Below are positions 1-13,315 of a DNA stretch of 64,000 bases, piece by piece; the stretch's first letter is position 1, and every line of letters begins with the position of its first letter. The DNA is from Vanilla planifolia (Eukaryota; Streptophyta; Magnoliopsida; Asparagales; Orchidaceae): assembly GCA_023846275.1 (NCBI GenBank), contig JAIUJO010000291.1, positions 407,001 through 471,000 on the forward strand. The letters are read 5' to 3'. The position numbers were made by a program, and so were the translations under genes. Below the pieces are notes generated by a model. It was not told the origin of the DNA. It made no database searches and saw only the letters and a list, made by a program, of their open reading frames with translations.

Positions 1-3000
1 TTAATCAACTTTGTAACTTGCATTGCAATTTTCCTATACAATTATCTTATTTCTATAAACTGTTTGCATTGGATTAGTCATATTATTATCAAACATAAAG
101 TCTTCTCTCATGTGACCTTTACATTGCTTTATTTTGATTAAATTATATTGTATTAATTTACCAATTATTTATTTATTATTATTTACTTAATATTAAAACA
201 ATTTTTTATTACTATCTAAGATTTTTTACCATAGTAATGCAAAGAAATTCCAAGCTAGCTTTGATCAACACTAAAGAAATACCAATTGACTCATCTTGAT
301 GGGCTTCAACTTATTAAATAAATCATTTTTTTACTTTTATAGATTTTATTTTCAAGCATTATTGCATGTTTTAAAAGATCTTTTAATTAAGATATGAATT
401 CATGGTTGATGATATTACACTCAATCTATTTATTGTTATGGAATACAACTATTACAACTATTATATATAATTTATATCATTACATCAAACTTCTCACACT
501 GGTTTAGTTATACAATAATGACACGATAAATCAACTCTATTTTCACCTAGACAACATTTTTATTTGTTATATTATATTTCATCAATTTATCTTATTTGAG
601 CTCTAATATCTATTTACTTTATGTTAAAATAAAGTTTTGTTTTTATTTATTCTTATTTATTTTTATAATTTGTTATAATTTACAATGATGTCTAATTAAG
701 ACAATGCAAATGTCTTTGGACTCATCTCGATGATAACTAATGCATTAAATATTTAATTATATATATAATTAAGTATTTTTTTTTGTGATTTTAAACATTT
801 TTTGAGGCATTTCCTTTTATACTTGATTTGATAATTGAGAATGTCATACTAAATCTTATTAGTATCTACAAATGTAAGTTTTTCATTTATTTAATTTTTT
901 ATTTTTTGATTTCCTTCTATTATATTATTATGAATCTCAAATTATGCTCTCATGTGACCTTATATCACTTACGTTTTGTTATAAAACATTGCCTGAGTTG
1001 ATCTTACCTTAGCCATATTATATATTTATTTGACGTTTTAAAAATAAAGTTATTTTTATTATGTTTATTTATTTTAGTAATTAATAATGATCCAAAAGGA
1101 CATGTGGTCCAAATGAAACTAGGGTCATCAAACTCGTTTGGAAGAGCTTTGTCCAATTTAATTTTTACATTTATATTTTTAGATGTTTATTTTTCAAGGT
1201 AGTTAGCATGCTTTTTGAGTCATTTTAATTTATAAATAATTTAGCAATCGAGGATATTAAACTCAATCCTCTTTATATCTTTGAGGACAACTTTCTATTA
1301 TGATTTATTTCGCTAGTTCAAATCTTTTTCCTTGATTTTGTTTTATTCTTACGAAAACTAAATTTGTTATCGTGTGGCATTTATACCATTTTTATTTCCT
1401 TATGTTACATTCCATCAACATATCTTATTTTGTTGAATATCAAAAAAAACATAACTTATTTTGCTTTAACATATTGTTTTTAATTATAAAACAATAATTT
1501 GTTAAGTTTTATGATCATTTACATTAGTTTTTTATTACAATTTAATTCAAGGTTTAATTAAAATTGAATAAATATTGCTCGACTCATCCCATCAAGCTAT
1601 ATCTAATTAAACAATAACTTTTCTATTTTATGCTTGATCTAATAATTGAGGATGCTACACTTAATTTGCTTTGTGCTTTGGAACGTAACTTTTGGTATAA
1701 TTTATCTATTTTATTTAGATTTATTTTTTTATTTTTTTATAATATTATGTAACTCTAAATATCATCTCATATGACTTATACATCACTTAAATTTAATTAG
1801 ATTATAATGCTTCAATTTAATACTATTCAACTTTACATATATTAATTAAAACTAAAGTGATAATTTTTTACTATTTCTGCCTATTTACTTTTGGCAATTC
1901 ATAATGTTCACCAATCTTGTTGGATTGAGTGGAAACAATTTTCGTTGGACCCACATCGATGAGCTCTATCCAATTAAATTTTTTTTTAAACATTTTAAAT
2001 ATTTTATTTTTCATGGCCTTGGCATGCTTTATGATAAATGTTGATTTATACATGATTTGATGATATAAGATATTACACTAGAACTACTAAATGTCTTCAA
2101 ATGAGACTTTCCTATAAAGTGCATCTAATTTATGATTTATTATACATTGACAAAATGCTAAAATAATAATTTTGTGTTAGTTATGCTTATTTACATTGGT
2201 AATTTGCACTAATTTCAAATGAAGTCCTACAAGGGAAAAGAAACAATCCTTATTAGAATTATCTTATGGAGATCTATCTAACAAAACATTCTTTTTTAAA
2301 GTTTTGAATAATTTTTTTTCAATGACTTTAGCACGCTTTACAATTTCTTTTTATTCATTATTTTTTTTACAACCACGGATTTTATTCTAGCTCCCTTGAT
2401 ACCTTAGAATACAACTTCATATATAATTTATTTTATTTCATTCAAACTTTTCATTTTATTTGGCTATATTACTATGTAACTCTAAATCTTCTCTTTTGTG
2501 GCCTTTTTATCACTTTGATTTAGTTGCATTACATTACTTCAATTTATCTCATTTAAGCTTTAATATATATTTTCTTAATATTGAAGCAATAACTTATTAT
2601 TATTTATCCTTATTAACATTGTTTATTTATGGTAATTTTAGATAGTTCGATTGAGATGAAGCAAACATCATCGAGATCATCTTGATGAGCTATACCAAAT
2701 TCAAAATAAATTGTATATTTCTTTTTTCTATGATTTTGGCATATTTTGTGACTTTTTTACTTGTTTATTTGACAATTAGGGCTATAACAATCGATAGACT
2801 TAGCATCTTATAATATAATCTTCCAACATAATTTTATAACTTCTTCCAAATTTTTGTTTTCATTTGCTTATATTACTATGAAACTCATACACTCCTCTAA
2901 TGTGACCTTTACATCAATTCTCAATGAGCTTTATCAAATTAAATATTTATTTTCTATTTTTAAATTATTTTATTTTCTTATGTTTCGTAATACTTCATGA

Positions 3001-5590
3001 GAAATTATAATTCATATAATGATTTGAATATTTAGGATGTTACACTCCATCTCCTTGCACTCATGTGGCTTATCTCAACTTTTTTGTTTTTTTCTCATGT
3101 CTCCTCTATATTGCTTTAATTTTAGTTTATTAAAAATCTTTAGTTTATCTCATCTAAACTTTAAAATATTTTTACTTAATATTCAAGTAATAATTTATAA
3201 TTATTTATGCTTATTAATTTTATAATTGAAGATCTCAACTAGACAAAAAAATGCCATTAGTCTCATCTTAATGACATCTATTTCATTATATTTTTACTTT
3301 TATTTTTTTAAAATTTTATTTTCTTGTGTTTTGACATGTTGTTTAAGGTAATCTAATTAACTTTCTAGAAAAATTTATATCATTCCTTCAAAAAGTTTTC
3401 CTTGATTTTATTACATTACTATGTAACTATAAATATCCTCTCATATGACAATTACATTGGTTTGTTCTTTAATTTATTTCATTTTAGCTTTAATATATAT
3501 ATATATAATTAATATTAAAACAATCCATTATTATTATTTGTGCTTACTTATTTTTATAATTAATTGTAATTTCAATTGATGTCTATTCAATAAAAATTAA
3601 ACATTAGACTTTCCTTGATTAGCCTTAATCTAATAAGAAAGTCATTTTAATTATTTAGACATTTCAATTTCTAACATTTTTATATGCTATATAGGATATT
3701 TTCATCCTTATTGGATTTTTAATCATGGTTGTTGTGCTCAATCTACATAATTTCTTAAAATGTAATATTACTAAACAATTTGTCTCCATATTTTTTAATT
3801 TTTTTTTCCTTAGTTTGCTTATATAAATATATAACTCTAAATCTACTCTCATCTTACCTTTTCGTTGATTTACATTCTTAATATTACATTGTTGTAGTTT
3901 ATCTAATTTTAGTTTTAATATATATTTACGTAACATTAAAATAATAAATTTATATTATTTATGCTTATTTACTTTTGTAATATTTAATACCTCTTAATAA
4001 CATCCTATCAAAACTTAGTAAACATTATTTGACTCATCCACATGATCTCTATTGCACTAACTATTTATTCCTATATTTTTATTTTCAATAGATTTCTCAC
4101 ACTTTACAAGTTGTTTTGATTCATATAGATTTGGTAATCAAGGATGTCACACTTAATCACCTTGGAAACTTTGAATTCAACTTTCTTATATGCTTTATCT
4201 TATTGGACTTCTACACCACTTAGATTTCATAATACTACAATACTTGAATTTAATTAATTTTATCTTTAATATATTTTGACACAATAACAAAATTATAATT
4301 TTTAATATTTTATTTTAGTCACTGCTAGTAATTTCCAAAGGCTTTTGGTTAGGATAGAAAAAATGTTATTGGACACATCTCATGAAACACTATATTATTA
4401 AATATTTTTTTGTTTTTTTATAAATTTTGTTTTCCATGGCTTTAGCACCCTTTACAACCTTTTTTATTGGTAATTTTATTTGATGGTCAAGGATTTTACA
4501 TTCGATATCTTTTGTATTTTGTGATGCAAATTTATTATATTTTTTAACATTTTTTCTTTGCTTTTTTATGTTACTATGAATTACATATTCTTCTCTAGTG
4601 TTACTTTTACATTGATTTGATTATGTTAGATTACATTGCTTTAAACCTTTTAAGAACATCTTTATTATACATTTTCTTTATTTTAAATTAATAATTTATT
4701 ATTAAGTATTTTTATTTATTTTGGCAATTCATGGTAATATGAAACTAAGTTAAATCGAGATTAAAAATGTAGTTGATCAATCTAGAGAGGTTCATTCCAA
4801 TAAATATTTATGTTTGAATTTTTTAGTATTTAATTTTCTATGGTTTTGGCACGTTTTATTGGCATTTGATTCATACCTAATTTTATAATCAGGTATTTTT
4901 CTCCAGATCTCCTTACTATCTTATAATGTAAATTTGTGATATAATTTATGTTATTTCTTAAAATGTTTTAATTTTATTTTTTTCTATGGCTATGTAACTC
5001 TAATAACCCAGCTTATAGACATAACGTCACTTTTACTTTTGATATTACATTACTATTGTTTTTCTCAATGCAGTTTTATAATACATTTACTTAATATTAA
5101 AAGAATAATTTATTAAAAATTTTGTTTCCTAATTTTGATAGTTAATAGTAATTCAAAATGTGGATAAATAAAAATAAAACAAACATCATATGACTAAATT
5201 CAATGACTACTATCCATTTAAATATTTATTTCCATATTTTGACATTTTATATTCTTGTGTTTCATTATGAATTTTGAGATATTTAAATTAACGCTTGATT
5301 TGAAGATTGAAGATGTCACATTTTATCTCCTTAAATGTTTTAAAATAAGTTTCCTCTACAATTTGACTTATTATTCTTTATTTTTACTTTGATTTAGTTT
5401 TTTATGCAACTAAAAATCTCACCTTATGTGACATTTAAATCATTTTTTACCGAAAAAATTAAAAACGAATAATTTATTATTATTTATGATTATTTAATTT
5501 TGTAATTTATTATAATTCTAAACAAGATCTTATTGAGTAAAAATAAACATTATTGGACTTTTTTTTATGAGATCTACCCAATTATATTGA
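1..5590 (+). repeat. AT-rich satellite array, block 1 (forward)
   Basis: This block holds about 13 diverged tandem monomers. A recurring landmark resembling GATCAAGGATGTTACACTC, followed by CTCCTTAGTATCTTGGAATG, appears near 405, 833, 1243, 1631, 2059, 2367, 2771, 3022, 3720, 4132, 4482, 4895 and 5300. Typical spacing is 390-430 bp. Shorter and longer gaps mark truncated or badly decayed copies: the 2771-3022 gap lacks about 150 bp, with the join near 2916. Each monomer also carries a segment like CTCATCTCGATGAGCTCTA and an AT palindrome around AATAATTTATTATTATTTAT. The small open frames here (for example 2460-2645, 3037-3225 and 3664-3936) are not conserved between monomers and look like chance. 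No gene is seen. Confidence 0.93.
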
Positions 5591-5600
5591 ATCATTTTGC
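5581..5600. other. Satellite orientation switch (inversion junction)
   Basis: Left of this point the monomer reads forward, up to a degenerate form of the segment ending GATCTACCCAATTA. Right of it the sequence reads CATTGTTTGAACC..ATTATAAATTAC, which is the reverse orientation of the next-door part of the same monomer. From there to 40,985 every recognisable monomer is in the reverse orientation. No inserted sequence is visible at the junction. The exact base is uncertain because both arms are diverged. Confidence 0.8.
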
Positions 5601-7097
5601 ATTGTTTGAACCTTACAAGTAATCATTATAAATTACAAAACTAAATAAGAAAAAATATGAATCAATTGTTAATTTAATATTAATTAGATATATAATAAGT
5701 CTAGAATGAGATAAATTAGTGCAAAATAAATCAAAGGGAAAAATTAAAAAAATAATATAAATTATTTATTAAACTTAAATTCCACTAAACTAAAGAGATC
5801 AAGGGTAACATCCTCGATCATGAAATAGGGTATGAATAAAAATTTCTCATAAAGCAAACAAAAATACTATAAAAAATTTTAAAAAAATTAATTCAATAAA
5901 AATTAGTACGATGTGTCCAACAATGTTTATTTCATTTGTATTAGTCCTAGTTTAGAATTACTACAAATTATCAAAATAAAAAAATCTTTTATAAGACTAA
6001 ACTATCACTTTAATTTTAAGTAGTTATTTATTAAAAGCTAAAAATGAGATTTATTGAAGCAATGCAATAAAACAACATCAATGCATCATAGTGGTCAAAT
6101 GATGGGTGATTTAGAGTTACATAATAATACAACTAAACAAAGACAAGCATCTCATAAAAGGAGATAAATAACATAACAAAGTTTTATTACAAAATACTAT
6201 GAACATCTAATATTACATGCAGAAAACACAGAAAATAAAATATTGAAAAATGTAAAATTAATGTAATTAATAAAGCTCATTGTGTCAAGTTCAATAGTGA
6301 TTATTTTGTCTCAATTAAAGCTTCTTTGGAATTACTTCAATACAGCAAAGTGAATATACATAAATAATAATAAATTATTATTTTTAATTTCATAAATATA
6401 TAAAAAAGGCTACACTTATATAAAATGATTTAATATAATAATCCAAAATCAATGAAAAAAATTTAATAAAAGAGGAAAATCATACAAGAATGTTAGATTC
6501 TAAGATACTAAGAAGATCTAGTGTAACATTTATGATCTATAAATCATGTTCAAATTGAAACTTTAATTGTAAAAAACATGATTAAATGATTCCAACAATG
6601 TTTATTTCATCTTCAATAGACTACATTTTGAATTAATGCGAAATGCCAAAATTAAATTAAATTAGGAATTCACACTAAAAGAGAATTAATGCTGCATCAT
6701 AAGATAACCAAATCACCATGAAAAAATGTAAATAAGAAAACTTCTACAGGAAAGTAGCATTCTGTGAAACTAAGAAGAGCAAGTATATATTCCTTAATCA
6801 TCAAATTAAAAAAGGAATTAAAATTTCTCTTAAAATGTGCCACACAAAAAACTATCTAAATATAGAAATGAATATTTAATTTGTTAGAGCTAATTAAGAA
6901 AAATTAATAGTAATAAAGCGAAAGTTAAATAAATTAAGGAAACATTATATAACCAAAAACTTTTATGAATGTTCATGCAAAATAAGATTTTTATTCAAAT
7001 AGTAATATAGCTAAATGAAAAAAGAATTTTGAAGAAATGATGAGATGCATACATCAATGTTGCATTTCAATATACTAAGATGATTGAGGGTAACATC
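5591..7097 (-). repeat. AT-rich satellite array, block 2a (reverse)
   Basis: These are reverse-oriented monomers of the same satellite. The landmark GTAACATCCTCGATCATCAA occurs in degenerate form at about 5805, 6521, 6789 and 7088. The last three lie only about 270-300 bp apart, so several copies here are internally deleted. The block ends inside a monomer where the solo LTR inserted. No gene is seen. Confidence 0.9.
7093..7097. repeat. Target site duplication, left copy (ACATC)
   Basis: ACATC directly precedes the element end TGTTGGAAAC and is repeated at 8824-8828 after the other end. It is part of the satellite landmark TAACATCCTCGATC. Joining the flanks at one ACATC recreates an uninterrupted monomer, which confirms the insertion boundaries. 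Confidence 0.92.
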
Positions 7098-8823
7098 TGT
7101 TGGAAACTTGCGTGTTATAAGGGGTGGGGGGTGAATTGTTCCTTTTACAAATTTTTAAACAATTTTAAAGTTAATTACAATAGTAAAGAGAAATTATGAG
7201 CAATAAAGTAAAGAATGAAAAGCACACACAATTTTAAGTGGTTCGGCAAAACCTTTGCCTACATCCATCCCTAGCTGACCCAGCCAGGCTTCACTACTAA
7301 ACACTGCCTTTTGCCCAACCGGCGGGTAGGTCGAAACCCTCACAACAACCAATTAACCCAACTGGTACCAACCAAATACAATCAACAGCAGCAAGACACG
7401 CTGCACACTCACAGCAACAAAGCTGTTATAATTTTGGCAAGAAAACAGATTTCAGCTTTCAAGTAAAAGTTTTACATCAACCTGTACCACAATCCTTTAA
7501 TCTTAATTTGTGACACAACTACTAAACAAGTATTAAAAATGTTTAACTAAAAAAAATTCAACAATATAAATTTCGTTAAAAAAAAACAAATTATTTGGAG
7601 CTCTTAAATATAAGTCCTTGTGTACTTAGAGCTCATACTTAACAATTAAATCTAATTAATTAAACTTAAGATAATTAAAGAAATCACTTTTCAAACCGCA
7701 GCTTAAAAAAAAACGTACTTCTGAACGCGCTTCAAAATAGGACTACGCGCCTCTGAACGCGCTTTCCAAATAGGACAATGCCCAAATCGCATTTGCGAGA
7801 GGCGTTGTTCTGTTTTAGGTGGAAGAGTTGTTTTGGAGGTGATTTGGTTTGAAATTCGACGCAATAGAAATTCGACACTGATAAGTTGTATTTCGAAAAG
7901 CTAATAGAGATTCCAAGGCGTGTAACAACAATCAAATTTGGTGAAGATTGGTCCGAAAAAATCAAGATTGGCGAAGCTTGGATAACGGAAAAGATTTGCA
8001 GTAAATTCAACCTCAATCTAAGTAGCTAAGCAGAGTATGAGATGTAGTTGAGTAAGCAATTGTAAAATAGAAAAGAAAGGGAACGAAACGTGCAAATTTG
8101 AGGCGAAATGAACGCGTTCCGTTTCGCTCCGAGAAGGCTGAGGAAGACGATGAACAGTAAAATTGCGCAGTTTCCGTTTTTCTTGTTTGAAGGATTTTTG
8201 CGTTAAATGCTTGCCCATTTCTCTTCAAAATTAATCCCTTTTATAGAAGAGGGCTGATCAACAATGTTGATTTAGCCGTTTTCTTCCAACGGCTAGAAGA
8301 GGAGAAGAAAATAATTTTAAAACATATACCCTTTGTGCCGAAAAAGCAGGAAAGGAAAAGAGAAAAACGCTTTTAATAAATAATAATAATTATATTTTTA
8401 TTTAAACCAAAATAAATATGGTGTAAAATGTTGATTATACAAGTCAAGGACTTGAGAAGCATATGAATCTCAAAAATGCAATCCTAAGTGTGTCACATAT
8501 TGATTAACAGGATGGGTTTAACAATCCAACCTTGATAATGTAGTATATGAAAATCTCCAAGTGGTTTTGCCACGCCGCAAGGAGAACCTGATTGCCTCTC
8601 ATGAGCTGACGTTTGAGAGTCGTTCTTGAGCCATGCCACTAATGAACTTTGACAATGCTTTTCATGTGAATCGCTCCATGGATTAATCGACCAAGCTCTC
8701 CAATCTCCTAATCCCTGTAAGCACTTGAGAAGCATGATCTGAAATACACTCAACAAATCATTAGTAACATTAGTACAATGGTTTTGTACTCATCAAACTC
8801 GTGGAGCACAAAGGGGTTCAACA
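7098..8823 (-). mobile_element. Solo LTR of an LTR retrotransposon (~1.73 kb)
   Basis: The element has TG..CA termini with short inverted ends (TGTTGG.. at 7098, ..TTCAACA at 8823) and is flanked by a perfect 5-bp duplication ACATC. It is visibly richer in G+C than the AT-rich satellite around it. Read on the minus strand it begins TGTTGAACCCC and has a TATA-like TATAAAAGGGA at 8235-8245. Near the terminal end it has the block around AAGTGGTTCGGCAAAACC and GGGGTGGGGGGTGAATTG, which resembles blocks common in long LTRs of plant elements. No primer-binding site, polypurine tract, gag or pol is present. This fits a single LTR left by recombination between two LTRs. Minus-strand frames at 7732-8016, 8013-8228 and 8493-8756 show no retroelement domain and are probably noncoding. 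A short nonautonomous element is the alternative. The superfamily, Copia or Gypsy, is not decidable. Confidence 0.88.
8235..8245 (-). promoter_or_regulatory. TATA-like box of the LTR promoter
   Basis: The minus strand reads TATAAAAGGGA. It is preceded by an inverted pair of CCGTTTTCTTCCAACGG-like sequences near 8275-8295. Its position inside the LTR and its G-rich flank match plant Pol II retroelement promoters. It predicts transcription toward lower coordinates and sets the LTR orientation as minus. Activity is not shown by the sequence. Confidence 0.55.
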
Positions 8824-8828
8824 ACATC
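8824..8828. repeat. Target site duplication, right copy (ACATC)
   Basis: This is identical to 7093-7097. The satellite resumes immediately with ACATCCTCGATCATCAAATC, the most conserved phase of the monomer. Confidence 0.92.
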
Positions 8829-9043
8829 CTCGATCATCAAATCAACTATGAGTCATAATATCTAGTAAACCCTGCCAACAATATGAATAATATTTAAAAG
8901 TATAAAATGAATACCAAATTTAAAAAAGTACTTTGAGACAAGTCTAACGACAATTTCTTTAGTTTGAAAAGACATAGTCTATAATTACTACAAATTACTA
9001 AAGTAAATAACTAATAATAATAATAATAAATTATCATTATACT

Positions 9044-9092
<49 letters not shown>

Positions 9093-12000
9093 GGCTAAAA
9101 AGAAAATAAATTGAGGTAAAGTAATATACAATAAAATCTTTGTGATTTAAGGCAACACAAAAGAAGATTGGGAGTAGCATAGTAATATAAGCTAATCAAA
9201 GAAAAGATTTGAAGAAATAAGGTAATTTATGTGAAGAAGTTGCATCCTAAGAAACTAAAAAAGTTTGAGTGTTGTGTCCTTGATAGTCAAATAATGTAGG
9301 AATAAAAAAACCATGTAAAACAACCAAAATCCTAAAAACTTAAATATTTTAAAATATGTAAATAAATTTTAATTTGTTTAAGCTCTTCAAGATGTGTCCA
9401 AAAAAATAACTTTCATCTCATTTAGGCCTGAACTGAAATTATTGTGAGTTACAAAATAAAAAAATCACAAGTAATAATCAATCCATATTTTTATGTTTAC
9501 TAAATATATAATAAAGTAAAAACTTAAAAATTTAAAGCAAAATTATAAGAAAAATTGAAATGATGTAAAGATCACATGACCAAAGATTTAGAATTACATT
9601 ATAATATTACAAGTCTAAGAGAAAACTTTGAAGAAATGAGGTAAATTATACCTCAATGTTTCATTCTAAGTTAATAAAATGATAAAAAGTGACATTCTCA
9701 ATTATTAAATTAGATAGAAACCAAAATACCTTGTAATTCATGTAAAAAGTCTCTAAAATAAAATATTTAAAAACATCTAAAATAATACTTAATAATGTGA
9801 ATCTAATTTAGATAAGTCTAATTGCATTTGCTTGATCATGATCAAACTTGCTTAAGAATCACTACAATTTACTAAAGCAAACCAATAAAAATAATAATAA
9901 ATTGTTATTGTTATCTTAAGAGAAACATAAATAAAGGGAAAAAGAATATACATTTAGGAAAAGTAATATATAACTAAGTCAAAGTGTTCTATTACAAATT
10001 AAGGCAATGTAAGGTTCACATAAGAAGAAATTTAAGGTTACATAGTAAATTAACTAATTCAAAGAGAGACATTCGAAAAAATGGCATAAATCTCTAGTAA
10101 AGTAGCATAACAAAATACCAAAATGAGTGAGAGAAATATCATTGATCAACAAATTAGATATCAATCAGAATTTCTCTTAAAACTTGCCAAAAATTCTAAA
10201 AATAATGCATTTTTGTGTATTAAAAATAATATTTCATTGGATACAACTCCTTAAGATGAGTCCAACGACATTTTCTCGTCTCTACTGAACATCGTTTTGA
10301 ATTACTTCTAATTACCAAAATAAATAAGCATAAATAATAAGAAATTATTATTTTAATATTAATTACATACATATGAAAGCTGAGATGAGATAAATTTTAC
10401 TACCATAATTAACCAAACCAAAGCAAGGTAATGCTCACCACAGAAAACTTTAGAGTTACATAGAAATATCACAATAATAAATAAAACAATTGAACGAAAT
10501 GTGTTAAATTAAATGAGAAATTCATATTTAAAAATATGAAGACACTAAAGGGAATATTCGTGGTCATCAAATTAGGCATGAGTCAAAATATCTCAAAATC
10601 TATTGCAAAAGTCAAAAAAATAATTAAAATATGAAAAAAATTAATTTGTTAGAATTCATAGAGATGAGTTTGATGTCATTTCTTTCATCTTTATTATACC
10701 TCATTTAGAGTTATTAAAAATTACCAAAATAAAATAATTATAAATAATTGTAAAATTCTATTTTAATATTAAGTAGATACACAATAAAGAAAAATTAAGA
10801 TAAATTGAATCATTGCAATATGACCTAATAAAAGTGATGATAAGGTCACACAATAAGAGATTTAGAGTTACATATAATAATATAAAAAAACTTTGAAGAT
10901 TAGTTAAATTGTACAAAAAAGTTACATTACCAGATACTAAAGGGATCGAGTATGACATCCGCAATCATCAAATCAGATACAAATTGCATTATTTAGTAAG
11001 GTATATAGAAATTAAAAAAAGAAATATTTTATAAGACATTGAAATAATAGTATTTAATTACATAGAGCATGTCGAGATGAGTCTAACAGCATTTCTTTCT
11101 TCTCCATCAGGTCTTGTTTTGAATTATTATGAATTACAAAACTAACATAAAACTTATAACGACTTATTTTTGGAAAAAGTAGATATATATCAAAGTTAAA
11201 ATGAGAAAAAGTAAAGAGAAGTAGTATGACCAAAATAAATCATTATACAGGAGACACTATAAAAGATTTAAAGTTACATAGTAATATAACCAAATGACAG
11301 TAAACAATTTGAATAAAATGTGAAAATATAAAAGTGCACAACCATCAAATTACATATGAATCAAAATATCAAAGATTATATCCCAAAGTTAGAGGAAATA
11401 AAAAAATTATAAAAACTAAATTTTAATTAAATATAGAGCATAAGTGGAGACCTATGATTTATTTTTCTCCATAAAACTTCATTCAAAATTACTATACATT
11501 CTCAAAGTATGCATTAAAAATAATATATTATTATTTTTAAAATTCATTAGAAAATATTAAAAATTAAATAAGTTAAATTAAATTTGTATAATATAATTAT
11601 ACAAATGTGATATAAGCATCACATGAGAAGAGAATTAGAATTTCAATGTTTTATAACCAAGAAAAAATAAACCAATTTTAAGATATGAAATAAATTATGT
11701 TAGAATGCTGTATTTCGACATATTATGGAGATCAACTATAACATCCTTAATCAACAAATGATATATGAATCAAAATTTCTTATAAAATATGTCAAAACCC
11801 AAGAAGTTAAAATATTTAAAAAATATATAAAAAATATTTAATTTAAAGTAACCTATTGAGATAAGTCCTATACCATTTGCTTCATCTCAATTAGACCTTA
11901 TTTGAAACTACTACAAATTAAAGAAGAAATAATCATAAATAATGATAAATTATTTTTTTAATAATAAAAATATATATATATTTAATTTGAAATGACATAA

Positions 12001-13005
12001 ATTGAAGAAAACTATTGTACATAAATCAATGTTATCTAAAGATCACATGGTAAGAAATTTAGATATAGATATTAACAAACAAAATCAAAGTAAAAAATTT
12101 GAAGAAAAGAGATGTGTTATTTGTGATAATTTTTTTCCAAGCTAGTTAGGATATCAAGTATAATAACATCAATTATAAAATTAGATATAAATCAAAATGT
12201 TTCATAAAATATATCATAATTATATAACTTAAAATATTAATAAATATTAAAAAAATGAATATTTAATTTAATAATGCTTGTTGAGGTGAGTCCAATGATG
12301 TTTATTGTTTCTCTATTGGTCCTCATTTGGAAATTATGTAAAATTAGCTTTGTAAATAAACATAAATAATAAAAAATTAATATTTTAATAATGAGTGGAT
12401 ATATGTCAAAGTAAAAAATCATACTAATTCAAGAAATATAACATAACAAAACCAAAGTGATGTAAAGATCACATTGGAGGAGAATTAAACTTCTATAGTA
12501 TTACAACTAAGCCAAATTGATCAACTTGAATTAATGATATAAATTTTACAGTAAGGCTTCTCCCCAAGATACAAAGAAGATTGAGTATAATATCATTGAT
12601 AGTCTAATTAGTTATAAACAAAACTTCTTCATAACACATGACTAATCAACAGAAAATAATATATTTCAAAATATAAAAACAAATTTACTTAGATAAAGCT
12701 AGTAAACATGATTCCAATGACATTTATTTCATCTCTATCATACCTCATTTGATATTAGTATAAAGTACAAAAGAACAAAACATGAATAAAAATGAATTAT
12801 TGTTTTAATATTACGTAGATATATATTAAAACTAAATTGTGATAAATTTAGTTAGCATAATATGAGCAATTAGAAGCAATGTGAAGGTCACATGAAAGGA
12901 AAACTAGTGTTTCAAAGTAATATAAAAAAATTAAAAAATTAATTAAATGAGATAAATAATATATGAAAGTTATATTCTAAGATAATAAGGAGAGTACTTA
13001 TATTA
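8829..13005 (-). repeat. AT-rich satellite array, block 2b (reverse)
   Basis: Reverse-oriented monomers have the landmark near 9268, 9688, 10131, 10551, 10952, 11330, 11738, 12160 and 12587, a spacing of 378-442 bp. Each carries in order an ATCGAGTGTAACATC-type segment, CAAAATATCTCATAAAGC, AATATAAAAATGAATATTTA, a GATGAGTCCAATGACATTTG segment, TCATTTGGAATTACTA and an AT palindrome. Then come TAATATAACCAAATCAAAG, GGTCACATGAGAGGAGA and a second TAATATAACCAAATCAAAG. The block ends near 13,006 within a monomer (..AAGGAGAGTACTTATATT), where viral sequence begins. No gene is seen. Confidence 0.93.
9049..9090. repeat. (TA)n microsatellite
   Basis: An almost uninterrupted TA run of about 40 bp. It lies where the monomer normally has a short ATATATATTA segment, so it looks like a local expansion of existing satellite sequence. 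Confidence 0.95.
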
Positions 13006-13009
13006 TTCC

Positions 13010-13315
13010 GAGTCACATATGTTTACTTATAAACTTGTTGATAACCTCTATCTAAAATTATTGCAATTAGTATACCTTAAAACTATCAATATTTATGTAT
13101 GTAGTCCTTTTTGCATAATCCTTAAATTTTTTATCATGATAAGGCTCATATGAACAATTAAAAATCTCTTATGAAATTGATAGCCACTTACATATATGAT
13201 ATTGTGAGGTTAATGATGACAGTTTTCGATAATTTTTTTTTAAAGCCAAGTACACTACATTATATCCATTATTAAATAAAAAATGACTAAATAATAGCCA
13301 CCTATTTGTGGTTAT
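13010..13315 (-). pseudogene. Second partial copy of the viral RNase H end
   Basis: Bases 13,254-13,315 repeat 15,271-15,330 in direct orientation with strong similarity (shared CTAAATAATAGCCAC and ATTTGTGG). That segment lies in the C-terminal part of the RNase H region of the main copy. Reading on toward lower coordinates, the minus strand keeps weak resemblance to the same protein end before satellite resumes. This is probably the remnant of a second viral genome unit joined to the first. Confidence 0.6.

Noticed and set aside
7732..8756. Possible host genes in the G+C-richer island (three to four minus-strand frames)
   Set aside because: The whole island is bounded by TG..CA ends and an exact ACATC duplication. 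The frames show no protein domain and are explained by the LTR.
9000..9090. AT-rich palindromes as a replication origin or mitochondrial DNA
   Set aside because: They are part of a tandem monomer repeated throughout the window, next to nuclear retroelement remains. No organelle gene is present.
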